A stretch of 64,000 nucleotides of DNA from Symsagittifera roscoffensis (taxonomy: Eukaryota; Xenacoelomorpha; Acoela; Convolutidae): NCBI RefSeq assembly GCF_963678635.1, contig NC_087064.1, positions 60,150,338 to 60,214,337 on the forward strand, in the 5' to 3' direction. The position numbers and the translations under genes were made by a program. Shown in pieces: positions 20,336 through 32,150 of the stretch. Numbering within the stretch: the stretch's first letter is position 1; each line of letters starts with the position of its first letter. The notes under the pieces are model-generated. The model had not been told where the DNA came from. It ran no database searches and worked only from the letters and a program-made list of their open reading frames with translations.

Positions 20336-20947
20336 TTTTAATTATTTTTATTTTTGGAAATCCTTGAGATATCTTTTGCTCTCTCTGATTTTTTCTAATG
20401 GCTCTTTAGGTTTTCTTAAAGAGTCTATCATATCTTCAGAGATTTTTGGGGAAAATTTGCCATTAAGGCCAAAATGTTTATCAAGATTTTCAAAGAAATT
20501 TCAAATATATAAACGAAGTTGGATATGCGTTTAATCAATTGCAATACTGAGTCTCACAATAAAAATCAAAGAAAATTTTGATTTGAGAAACGCATTAAAA
20601 CTTCAAAAAATCATGGCAAAACTGCAATCAACAACCTTCGGGCATAACGAAATTACTATGAGCAGTTCGAGGACAAACATTTTTAATGAAATGACTGAAA
20701 AAGTTACAACCAAAAAACCAAAAGTTTGCGAAGCGTCAAAAAATTATAAGCCATCGAACTATAAGTTGAAGTCAAAAACTGTTAGAATCATTCGAATTAG
20801 CTCGAGTTTTATCTCTAGTTAAAACTATTAGCTAGATTTCTAAGTGAAGTATTTAAAGCAAATATAAGCCTCAGTTTTTCAAACGAGAGCTGAAAAATGA
20901 TCCCGTGCGACAGAAATTGTGTCAAAATAATGTCAAAAGAGCTATTT

Positions 20948-21062
20948 TTTTCCGCCTGGCTGTCTGTTTGTCTGTCTGTATGTATGTCTATCTGTCTGTC
21001 TATCTGTCTGTTTTTTTAGACTTTGTCTGACTGTGTGTGTCTCTTTGCGTGTGTGTCTGTAT
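20948..21062. repeat. TCTG-rich simple repeat
   Basis: An imperfect (TCTG)n/(TGTC)n array, CTGTCTGTTTGTCTGTC and relatives, grading into TGTGTG-rich sequence. The minus-strand frame across it is a by-product of the repeat. Confidence 0.8.
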
Positions 21063-22575
21063 ATGGGTGTCACTGTGTGGTTGTTTTGTTTGCGAATGTG
21101 TGTGTCTCTGCTTGATTGTTCCAATTTTTGTTGAAAACGATTGAGCTCGGGTTGTTTTTATTTCTTCAAATAGCTCGGTTCGGGTTTCGGCTTTTTAAAT
21201 AACGTTTTGAAGATTTTTTTCATCATTTCACAACCAGAAAGATATTTCCCAGCCCAGAGGCTTTTTTGTAGAGTTGAAGGTGTTTGAAAAGTGCCAGTTT
21301 GCCCTATTTGGATAAGTAGCACGCGATATGCTTCGTATTATCAAAAGGTTATCGGCGAATCAATTCATCTCAAATTGAATTGAGGCAAAAAATATAGTTT
21401 ATAAATCCTTACCAGACGCATCATACATCGGGAATGGAAATACGAAAAAAATAATTTTTAAATATTTCAAATCCAAATTTTTTTTCATCGGGACGTTAGA
21501 CAACATTTGGCATTTCTCGCTGATTTCAGCCTTCTTGTTTTGTATTTTGCGATATTGTAATGCAAGTTTATCAAAGTAAATTTTTGCAGGAAAATAAAAA
21601 TATCTCTCCGCAATATCTCTCCGAAAATTCCAAGTTTTTTGTACTTCAGTGAGAGGCATAATTTAGCGTTAACGTTTTTTTATGTGCATCTAACTCTTCA
21701 CCTGAAAGAATCCTAAGATAAATTGGCAAAAGCATGAGCAAAAAATAGAAACAATTAACCCAGCCTAGCTTTTTTTTTTTAATTTCGCGATGGCCAGAAA
21801 AAATCAAACCATATTCAGAAACTATATGAATACAAAGGCATAGATAATTTAGTTCATTTTTCATCCTGATAGTGCTTTTTTTTCTGTAATCTGATATTTT
21901 CCTGTAGGGTTTGGAGTGTTCAAATAAATGCATACGGGAAATAAATCAGTTCATTGCTTAATTATGCTTAAATTAGTGCCTAACGAGCATCAAGAATCTC
22001 CAATTTTCTTATTTTAATCCAACTTTGGTTTCTGGCAGTTTTTTCTATGGGAAGTTGATTCAAAATAAGAACGGTTTTTATTACCTAGTTTAACACAAAA
22101 AGTAATGCTCATTACCATTTTCATTTTTACTTCAATATATCGGCTTTTTTCTTCAATTCGTTTTGTATACTCATTTCTGATTGGTCGATTTCGTTTTTTT
22201 TTTGCTGACGTCTTTGGCAAAAAAAAATCAATGATTTTCCATTACACGAAGGCTAAGCAGTTGGAAAGTACCAATTTCTTTCAGATTTTTTGTTTATAAT
22301 TTACGATTTCGCGTAGCACTAGAAAAGTATGAAAGTCAATGCAATTTTATTTCTATCTTAACGTTCCTCGATAGAAACTCTTTATCGATCTGGGTTTTCT
22401 CAATTTTTGAAAACATTTGAATTATTTCATAAAGTTATAGCTTCGATATAACCAAGTTGTTAACGAAAACCAGAACAATTGTGATTAAACCAGAAAATAA
22501 CAGTGCCATTTTAAACTGCTAGTCAACATATTTCAACTTAGTTACCAACCAAACAAAAAACGCCCGAGAAGTGGA

Positions 22576-22757
22576 ATGAACTCAGTGTTTTCCGTGAATG
22601 AGACAATGGCGGGCGATTTAGTGGAGAGTCGTCTGCAGGTGAAGTTCGATGCCAACGGGAACCAGGAGGTCTCGACAGTTCTGCTGGGAAGTTTCCTGGT
22701 GACAATAATACTAGTGGGCTTCTTCAGTAACATAGCCTCACTCGTCATATATCTCAG
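22576..22757 (+). CDS. opsin-family GPCR, exon 1 (residues 1-60)
   Basis: First of six coding exons of a 357-residue seven-transmembrane receptor (exons 22576-22757, 29800-29933, 34204-34428, 35705-35892, 37087-37322, 38267-38375). Joined reading frames agree at every GT-AG junction. The exon encodes an extracellular N-terminus with one N-glycosylation sequon (NET, residue 8), then TM1 (about 33-59) with the conserved Asn at 52. Members of this family bind retinal and activate G proteins on illumination. The opsin assignment rests on Lys301 in exon 5. The donor at 22758 is GTTAGT, phase 2. I chose the first ATG; ATG at residue 11 is an alternative. The opsin subtype cannot be settled from motifs alone. 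Confidence 0.88.
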
Positions 22758-24036
22758 GTTAGTTTAACTAGTTGACTTAAACTTATTTTAATTCTCCTCA
22801 AAACTCATTCTATGCTTTGTTCATGTAGTTAAACTGCGGGTTTGAGTTCGACATAATCATGAGCGGCAAAAAATTAAACTTTTTGAGCGGAAAAAAATTG
22901 ATAGTACATGCACTTTTTCCATAATTCAGAAACACATTTCTGTCATCTAATCCAAGGAAACTTCAATGTTTGTCCAGCAATCGGTTCTTTGAAATTATTT
23001 TGAACAGAATTTTTATAAGAAAACGTGCATTATAGTGTATTTGAATAGACTATTTGACACAAATGTACATTCCGTAAAGCAATATATAACGAAATTACTC
23101 CTATCAGGGCAAAATCCTGAATGTTCTGACTGCTCGTTAAGGAACCTGAAGTAGTTTATGGCAAAAACAGAAAACCTCACAAATTTGGCACAAACAGAAA
23201 TTGTCATAAACAGAAACTGGCACAAACAGATTTTTTTTTGGAAAAATGTCCTCCCACGCGCAGATTAAATTGTATAGAGTGGCATGCTTCTAATCTATGC
23301 GTTTTTTAAACAATTTTCGTTATCACCCCAAATTGATCAGTTTTGCAAAAAAAATTGATTGCAGGTGAAGTATATAATTAATTTCATGCGCAGAAAATCA
23401 GTATATTTCAGACTAGTAATAAATTTGCAGAAAAGGGCAAGTTGAATGTTCGAATTTTGTCTGAAGGAAAAACCACCCGAGCACAATTTGTCTGTTGCCT
23501 GTCGGAACAAAAATTTGGTTGATCAAAAATTTAAAACTTAATTCATTAAAGTCGTGAAGAGTTTTTGCTAAATTTGTTTATTGCTAGAATTTTGATATGC
23601 TTAATATACTCTTATAATATACTCTTACAAAATCGCGCCAGTTTTTAGAACTACACGATCCTTTTATGTTTTTTTGTCTTTTCCAGCTTGTATGGTCGTT
23701 ACTGTTCAAATGTTTTCGGAATTTAGGAATACAAACGTTTTCAAGGCTAGCATTTCGGCATTGAACAGTTAAGCGGATCTTGCCCAGTCAAGGCGATAAA
23801 AAGCGGAGCATGAAAAAAATGTCTTCTTTCAGAAACTCAACATCTTGAAATAGGAAAAATCAAATACCAAGAAGAAAAAATCTGTTTATTGGTCGGTGTA
23901 TGAACAAAACAATTATAAGTTAAAGTTTAAAAAAGTTACAAAAGTATAATTTTTTTAGTGCACTGTTGAAAATTTTTGTTTTTAATGGTAGTCATTATAT
24001 TTTTGAATCTTTAAAATACAGTGCTGATTTAAACAA

Positions 24037-24080
24037 GACTGCTCGTATAACAGGGCGAAGCCCTGAAAATTCCGACTGCC
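24037..24080 (+). repeat. hairpin motif of repeat family H
   Basis: GACTGCTCG, then a perfect stem-loop CAGGGCGAAGCCCTG (6-bp stem, GAA loop), then TTCCGACTGCC. The same 40-45 bp module occurs at 47098-47138 (inverted) and 47394-47435, and in degraded form at three other places in this intron. Confidence 0.75.
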
Positions 24081-26439
24081 CCTTAATCAATATCGAATAG
24101 ATTTTGGGAAAACAATTATTGAAAAACTATAACTTTGGACAATATCAAAGATAAAATGTGAAAATTAATACGGCCGATTAGCTAGCCTCAATTTATTTTG
24201 GAACGATTTTGTTGTTCGGGTTAATTGGCCACGCATAAACAATTCAGGTTACGCTACAAAGTCTACAAAGCGCGCATAAAATAGTCCAGAGCATGGCCAA
24301 ATTGTCAATTTTCAAACTAAGCAAACTAGGCCAAATAGGCAAACTAGGCAAAAATCACAATTTTCAAATCATAAGAGGTAAAATATCAGTTTTTTATATT
24401 TGGTTTTAGGGAGTCGATATCTTCAAAGTGGCGTAAAATTAAAATTTTTTCGATAGCCGATAATTGATTGAATGAAAAAAAAGCCTAGAAGACTAGAAAA
24501 AACTCAAGGGAACGAAGGTGCTCACAATTTCACCAGAATTAACATAAAGTAATTCATTTTGCGAATTTTGCGGCCAAAATTTCCCCAAAAAGATGATCAT
24601 TTTGGCTTGTTTTAGTTAACCAAGAAATACGTTGAAACTACTGATAATTGATGAGAAAGTTAAATCAAAAGAAGCCTCGTACAAAGTTATAGAAAGGTAA
24701 AAGCTCCAAAAAGTTTTATGAAATTTGTTTTCAAGCAAAAAGTTTATTTTTTTTTATTGTAAAATTGATCGACTTTTAAAGGAAATATACTAAAATATGC
24801 AGATTTTTGGTGAATTTAGATTTTTAAAGTTTTATCAGGTTGTGTAAGAGAGTTCTTTTGATATAAATTTTTTTATCAACTAACTCAGTAGTTTCAGCGT
24901 AATTTTTGATTAACTGAAAAAGCAAAAATTACTCAGTTTTGGGGAAAATTTTTGCAGCAGAATTTGGAAAACTGCACCATTTCATTTCTGGTGATATTCA
25001 GAACAATTATTGTTTTTTTCCTTTTTTTCTTTAATTTTAACCCAATTGAGAAAAGAAGCCTTTGAACTTTCCGAAGAATTTTGGTCGTTGTCCGGTTAAT
25101 TAAAATCAGCACTGTACTGAGAGCGGTCAATCCAATGTATCATTTTAGCTCCATGATTATGCAAATACTCGCTTCAATTTACGACTTAGAAATCTGCAAT
25201 TAATTCTTTCAAGGAATCTATTTCAAATTTAATTATTGTTTTAAGGAAGATTATGGCTATTGAGCTGAAGTTTCATGCCAATCGGTTTGAAGATATAACG
25301 TACAGCCAATTTTTTCTAGTTTAGCGATCAGGGATAACGAAAGTCAATCAAGCTAAGCTTCAAACCCTAAGTCCTTTCGATCTCAGTTGTGAGATGTTTT
25401 ATATGACTTCGAGTTTGATAGCATGTTGGTTTCTTTTGTTTTTTTTTTATTAATTGAGAACGTGAATACTTGTTAATTCTGTACAACAAGAACTCATCTA
25501 TATTTATCGATAGCTGTCTCAGCTAATTATGCAATTGTAAGCTCTTCTCTCAAAGAATTTGTCAGTTTGGCCAGTATATGAGTGGAATGCTCGTTGGTAA
25601 CACCTCCAGGCATTATGTAAATTTGTTACCTATGGCTTGTGTTTTGTAGCCAGTAAACGATTGAAATTAAAATCTCAAATCTTAAAATAGCGATAAGTGG
25701 CAGCGTAAGCGATGCAATAAGGTTATTGCCCTCATCCATATGAACCTGTTTGAACTCTGCTGAACACATTTCTTTTCTATTTTTTTTTCTGTCATCGCTT
25801 TTTTTAATGCTTTTTTTCAGTTACGCCTTTCTGATCCCTTTTCAAGAATCCTCAATATTTGTTCAATATGTTTTTCACGGTTTTCTATCATTGTTTTTCA
25901 AACTGCTTTGATGTTTGCTCTCGCTCTGATATAAAAGTGAAACAGCACCTCTAGGATGCGATCATCTGGTTCGCAGCCAGATCTTGTTAATCTTATTGAA
26001 AACAAAACGGCAGTCTTTTATGACTTTTTTAAAAGTTATTTGAACACATAGTTAATTCCTCAATTCAACATGGAAGTAATTTTCAGCAAGAGTGCCGGAC
26101 TGCCAACGCATTCTTGGTGAAAAATTGAATGAAAAACTTGCATCAATTAATGCTATTTCCAGAAAGGGTCCATAATCTAAGGAAAAAGATCGCACAACAG
26201 AAGTATTCATCAATACAGTCATTTTGGTCAAGCAATTTAAAAAAACTGATCCGGTTAAAGATTAAAACCATAAGACTCAGTTAATAAAGTAGATAAAATG
26301 TTAGAAAAAAAAATTAGATCAAAAATTAGTCATTAACCTGAAAACGAAAAAAAAACTGAGACAAGTTTTTCTCGACACCAAGACAATTTTTTATATATTT
26401 TTTTTTTAGAATCGGAAACACATGTGAAAGAGCTGTAAT

Positions 26440-27395
26440 ATGATAGCACACTTGTCCCTTCATGATGATGATAAGCAGTTTACCAATTAGATGCGAATGA
26501 ACAACGTTCGAAAATTAGGTTCAGCCCATCTGATTCACTGTGGAAATAAGATTGACATTCAGATTCTAATTAATTTGAACAAAAATGAAGGATGTCAGTG
26601 TAACCAGACCAAGGGATTGTGAAATTTAAACAGAAGGAAGGAGGGAAATGAAGCAAAAGTCAGTTGTGTCAATTAAATTGATGTTTTATAAATTGAACTG
26701 ACTAGAGGAAGTCATAAAGGCAAGTAAAAAAGTATGACCGCTTCTGTTGAGAACAGTCTGTTCATCAGGAACCACTGGTACTCAAACTTATAATTTTGTT
26801 CTTAAAAACAGGGCTAATAATGATACGAGACATTGCTTTGATAACTAAATCCATCTCAATTCACTTACTTTCAATGAACTTTAATGATTGTGGTTCTCTT
26901 TCTATAACCGAGAAACCTGAAAGAATTGAACAATATTCTTAGCATGAAAGAAAAGTTGTGGATTGATTTTCAATTGATTTTTTAATTGGCAATTTGAATG
27001 AAAGTTTTTCTAATGGTTGTTTTTGGGCACGAATGAAATAAAAATTTCAACAATCTAAACCAAAAGTGAGAAAGAAGAATTACTTTTAACCACCTTCGCG
27101 TCAGCTTTACTGACTTTGTTTGCCCGCGCTGTAATTCTTGAATCAGCTGTAATTCTTTTTAAATTGATGCCTAATTCAAATCAATTTGTAGGCTCAAAGC
27201 TCTTTTCTCAAAAATTGCAAAAAATTAATAATTTGGAAACTGGCAATGAAAGTAATCCAAACCAAAAACAACGCGGCAATGACTGCCTTGATTTGCTTTT
27301 CTCGTTTTTTTTTCAATCAAATCCTATATAAACAAATCTGCTGGTATATCAAAGCAAAATCCTACATGTTCCGATTGCCCCCTTAAATTGAAAAA
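26440..27395 (+). repeat. tandem duplication in opsin intron 1, unit 1
   Basis: Shares ordered blocks with 27575-28505, for example ACCAATTAGAT, CAGTTGTGTCAATTAA, TGATACGAGACATTGCTTTG, and AACCAAAAACAACGCG near the end. It ends with a degraded family-H hairpin (about 27340-27385), so the unit is probably a copy of that repeat family. Confidence 0.7.
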
Positions 27396-27574
27396 AAAAT
27401 TTTGCTCAAAAAATTGACGAAGTTATCAAAAAACGTTATTTGGATCAATTTATTCCTTACTCAATGTCGATACCCCTCTCCCAAGAAATCGATGCACAGA
27501 AAAATTTGCAGTTGACTAATTGTTTGACGTAATTGTTAAATGTGGAGTAGGCTGAAGCCAATTATTTCAGCCTG

Positions 27575-28505
27575 AGATCATGAACAAACTTTTGTGATCT
27601 CAAGCAGTCTGCCAATTAGATACAAATTGACAACATTCGGAAATTATGTTAAGCCAATCTAAGTCTTTGTGGAAATATGATTGGCTTTCACATTTTAATT
27701 GATCTGAAGACAAACAAAGGAAGAATGCCTTTTTTAACATACCAAAAAGCGTGAAATTTCAACAGAAGGATGGTTGAGGTGGATAATTCAGTTGTGTCAA
27801 TCAAGCCAATGTAATATAACTTGAACTGATTTACTATAAACCATAAGGCAATTTAGAAATTAAACTCGTTTCTGAGATCAGAGAGTTAATCAGGAACCAG
27901 ATTAACAACACTCAACTTTTCACATTTGTTCTCAAATACTTGTCTAGTAATGATACGGGATATTGCTTTGAAAACTAACTAAGTCACACGAGATATTTGT
28001 TCACTGAGCCTTAATTACTGTGATTCACTCTCTATAATCAAGAAAGAACAATCTGAAAAAACTGGACAATTTTTTTAGCAAGAAAAATTTTTTTGTCAAT
28101 TGATTTTCAACTAATTTTTAAATTGGCATTTTGAGTTAAGGTTTTTTGGCTGTTTTTGGCCTGAATAAAACAAGAATTTCAACATCCTGCACAAAAAATG
28201 ATGAAAAAAAAACTTTTAACCAGTTTTGGTTCAGCTCTACTGATTTCGTTTGCTAGCGCTATCGGTTGTAGTTCTTTTTAATTTGATGCATAATGCAATT
28301 CAGTCTGCTAAAACTTTCATTTTTCAAAAATTAAAAAAAATAAGTAGTTCGAAAAATGGCAATGAAAATTACCAAAACCAAAAACAACGCGTCAATGACT
28401 GTCTAATTTGTCTTCTAGTTTGCTCCAATTAGCTCTAATATAAACAGGATTGCGCTTGTGTATCAGTGCAAAGCCCAAAATATTCCGATTGCCTCCTTGA
28501 TAAAA
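27575..28505 (+). repeat. tandem duplication in opsin intron 1, unit 2
   Basis: Second unit, same orientation, clearly diverged from the first: CCAATTAGATAC, CAGTTGTGTCAATCAA, TGATACGGGATATTGCTTTG, AACCAAAAACAACGCG, with a terminal hairpin relic at about 28455-28495. Confidence 0.7.
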
Positions 28506-28986
28506 TGAATTTTAAACATACAAAAAATGAACGATTTTTTGTTCATTTATCCCATGCTCAAATCTGATTGGCTGAAAAATAATAGTTTTAACCAAATGAA
28601 CTTTCTCCCCACTAAAGTAATTTCGGGGGAGATTGTTTTCTTGGTCCAAACAGTTTGTGCTCGTAGTAATTTCTTTTTTAATTATTTTCAATTTGCCTCT
28701 GAAATGCTTCACCTGTAATTAATTTTTGAGATCTAAATTTATTTAATTAATTGATGCAAAAATAAATTCGAAATTTTAGATCAATGGTGTTTTAGGGCTC
28801 CGAATTTTTTTTGAACCTATTTATCACTGATTGAAAAATCACCGAGAAGTATTTTTTTTCAAATCAAGTTAAGTTTTTTTCTGGTTGGCTGGCAGTTTCT
28901 TTCAATTGCCCAATTTTGGTGTGAATGTGTGGATCTATCACCGGATTGACGTTATTTTATTCGTGAACACGCTTTTCGGCGATAAT

Positions 28987-29007
28987 GGGGGGGGGGGGGG
29001 TGGGGGG
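28987..29007 (+). repeat. G-run: 14 G, T, 6 G
   Basis: A nearly unbroken run of 20 G with one T, within otherwise AT-rich intron sequence. Length calls in such runs are often unreliable. Confidence 0.8.
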
Positions 29008-29799
29008 CTATAACTCAGCGTGATTTCTAGCTCACTTCCAGTTTTGACTTGTCATCGAATGCAATCTCAATATATTTTTCCTCCAAATGTTAAGACTCAA
29101 ACATCCAATTTTGGTACAAGTACCCGCCATTTGTACTCGATAAAGTTAGTTAAAAGTTCTACCCGACAAGTGGGTAATTTTTATTTCTTAGCTGTAAAGT
29201 TTGGGTTCTCTTGGATAGGTTTGACAAAAACAAGGATATTTTAGCTCATATTCTTTGATGAAAATTGTCACCTTTTTATGAGCTTTGTTTGATTCTTTTG
29301 CGTTGCTATGTTTAAACTTCAGAAGCTGAAGTTAAAGCTGCTATTAAATTTAAGCTGCTGTATTTTGGGCTGAAGTGAATCAAAGTGGTGTTCTCAGACA
29401 TTTATAATGCCCGAAAAACGCGTAATCTGCCCGCATACCCTCTGAACTCATTTTACCGTCTTTTTTTCTACATTTTTACCCTCTACAGGTGAAGGTAATT
29501 ATAAAAAATTCAAATAGCATTTAAATGGGAAAATTTAAATATTCAAACTCTTGTGAGCTAAGAAATTTCTTCTTTATGGTAACGGTATAATTCAGTTCAC
29601 GCCTATTTTGTATTTAAAAAATGAATAATTTATTGAGCTGAGCGAAGAGCAGTAGAAGTTTCTAGAAACAAACATCTCTGCAAATTGCAAAAGAAGAAAG
29701 AAACCTCATAAGCTTCCTGTGAAAATCAGAGCAAGGAAAATTATGTAAATCTATCAAAAACAATACTTGAAAGAGAAAACGCGGAGTTAAACTGTTTAG

Positions 29800-29933
29800 A
29801 TGCAAGGATATGCGCAAGCCCCAGAATGTGCTCATTTTGAACCTGGCCCTGGCTGATCTTGGGATGGTGTTGGGATCACAGGTGCCTACGTGCATTTCTT
29901 CATTCTCAAGACAGTGGATTTTCGGCCAGACAG
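29800..29933 (+). CDS. opsin-family GPCR, exon 2 (residues 61-105)
   Basis: Encodes intracellular loop 1 (RCKDMRKPQN), TM2 with NLALAD (Asp80, the conserved sodium-site aspartate of class A receptors), and extracellular loop 1 with the usual Trp (RQWIFGQT). It starts in phase 2 after TTTAG and ends in phase 1 at a GTGAGT donor. Both junctions keep the frame with exons 1 and 3. Its GC content is well above the flanking intron. Confidence 0.88.
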
Positions 29934-31519
29934 GTGAGTCATTCCGTGACAGGTCTCTTTTAAGACCCTTTACACTCGCTTGATAGGACAGGATTAAAAA
30001 TCGAGCTGTTCAGTCTTTCATGCTGAACGACTGCAGTGCTCGGATTGAGATGCGAACATGGTTTCACTTTTTAAACGATAAAGCTTTGCTTCCCACTTAG
30101 GTAATGCGCGCGGATCATGGTATGCCTGTAACAATCGCAATTCTGAAACCCTGGCATTTCATCAGGTCTTCACATCATGTGAGAATGTCAAAAAACTCAT
30201 TCTATCACGTGATTGGGTGGAATCTCATGCGCAAGTCCATTAGTACAAAACATCAAAACCTAATAGGATGCCCCTCTTTTAAGATTTTTTTTCAAAAGGG
30301 TCTCCTTCGGTACTATTATATGACAGCCATTTCTGGCAGCAGAGCCTGCAAATTTTTCCCAAACCCGATTTTTCTCATGTGCCTTGAAGGAGGAGAGCAG
30401 GTCGAAAAAGTATTTGGAAATCGCCTGGTACCCCAGATTATTTTGCGAAATATGGCCCTTCTGGGGTTTCAGCAGAGCTCATAAATTTCGGCATGACTGA
30501 CCCAAAAAAGTCGCTCCCGTCAAAAAAGTCGCTCACGCCACTGCCACGTAATATGGTGATTGCACATAAGGACCGAATAAACGCTATACTCTGAAAAAAT
30601 CATTAAGTGCTTTGAGAAAAAAAATACTGCAAAATTGCAGCAGGATTTTAAATTGAACCAATTTTAGGGGCTAGAGCAACAGTACAAAAATTAAAATTGA
30701 ACTTTTTGTGTCCTCAAGATACATTTATTTGTAGTGAGTTTGTTTTCATCATCGCGTAGGCGTGATCTCCGGTTCTTATACCAGTTGAAGTTCATCTTCC
30801 ATTATCGTAAAGATTCAACTTCGATTTAAATGATTACGTCAAACAGCTGTAAGCTGCTTTTCTTAAAAATAATAGAAATGTATTGGAGGTCAACCATTTG
30901 CGCTTTAGGAAGCAAAACAATCAATTTGATTTTAGAAAGTAGTCTAGCTGGCTCCTCCTTCCCCTTTGAAATAAATATTGTTTAAATATAAAGAATACAA
31001 AATAATCAAAGCGGACAAAAAACTAATAATCTGTTTTAAACAGAGATCAAACCAGAGGACACCATCTGCCACTAACCTTGTTAACGTTTTCTTTTTGATG
31101 ATATAACTTTTGGAGCGCGTTTTCTTGTTTAAAAATGAAAATTAATTTTTTTAAACCTTTTATTTATTAAGATCATACGGATAGTCTCCTGGGATTTTTC
31201 CGGATTCAAATCTAACCAGTTTAATTTTGTGATCGAATTCGGAGCCGGAATAAGCTTTATGATCATTGTGGTTTCCTTTTGATTCTTTTTGTGGAAGTTT
31301 CAGAAATATTTATTAAATTAGCTATGAAGCTGCATGGTTAGCGCAGCATGTCTATTAAATCAAGCTGATTTTAGGGGGTGATTTTTTACACGTTTTTCTT
31401 CCTTCAAGGATTTGACTCCCTCACCAACCAAAGGGTCTTCCCTTGGTATTTTTTAAAATACCTTTTTTCGGTCAACCAATTCCAAAAATGTTCTGAAGGT
31501 GACCGTTTGGCGTAAATTT

Positions 31520-31550
31520 ATGTATATATATATATTTATATACATATATA
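31520..31550. repeat. AT/TA microsatellite in opsin intron 2
   Basis: An alternating TA tract, followed by a 13-bp direct repeat AGATCCGTCTCTG at about 31550 and 31571. Confidence 0.8.
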
Positions 31551-32060
31551 GATCCGTCTCTGAAAATCCTAGATCCGTCTCTGTGTTAAATCGTTCTTGA
31601 AATTTTCAAAACATTGAAATCGATAACCAAAACTTTATGGAGAAACCCATACTGACGAAGTTGCTGTTGCTGAAATTTTTTGAAAAATATTGAATCTGCC
31701 TATGTTTTGAGGCGAAATATCAGAAAATTCTTTTGCGGCAATAACAATATCCGAATACTACGCGAGAAGCAAAAAATATGCCTTTCACGGTCGCAATTGC
31801 GGGATTTGTTAGTTTTTTTATTTTCAATTTCATTTTGGATATCGTAATTTTGGGGTTTCGGCACCTGCAAAAATTTCCTGTGCAAGCATTTTTTTATTGA
31901 GTTTTTACCATCATCGCTGCGAATCGCAATAAAGTTCCATGGATGATAATCAATTTTAATGGATTTTCATGATCTATTTCGATAAAAAACTAAATTAATT
32001 GTTTATAATGGATTAGTAAGCGATTGCGAAATAAATAAATTAGAAATCAATTTAACCCAT

Positions 32061-32150
32061 TTTAATCGATTATAATGGAGTATAATTGATTATAATGGAT
32101 TATAATAAATTATAATGAATTATAATAAATTATTATGGATTATGAATGAT
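32061..32150. repeat. ATTATAATGG-type minisatellite, about 10-bp period
   Basis: About nine imperfect units of GATTATAATGGA / AATTATAATAAA in opsin intron 2. Scattered single units continue to about 32690. Confidence 0.75.

Larger units (their letters stand above)
22758..29799 (+). other. opsin intron 1 (7.0 kb), repeat-filled
   Basis: GTTAGT donor and TTTAG acceptor. It holds degenerate copies of a hairpin-bearing repeat family (hairpins at about 24037-24080 and, degenerate, about 23105, 27345 and 28455), a tandem pair of about 0.95 kb and a long G-run. No nested gene is seen. Confidence 0.8.

Noticed and set aside
22105-22299. Alternative upstream exon of the opsin (plus-strand hydrophobic frame)
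   Set aside because: It is low-complexity, Phe-rich and not needed: exon 1 already supplies an ATG and the N-terminus.
30104-30484. 126-codon plus-strand frame in opsin intron 2
   Set aside because: It starts with ATG but has no domain, no splice context and no coding-like composition. It lies inside an intron, so I treat it as chance.
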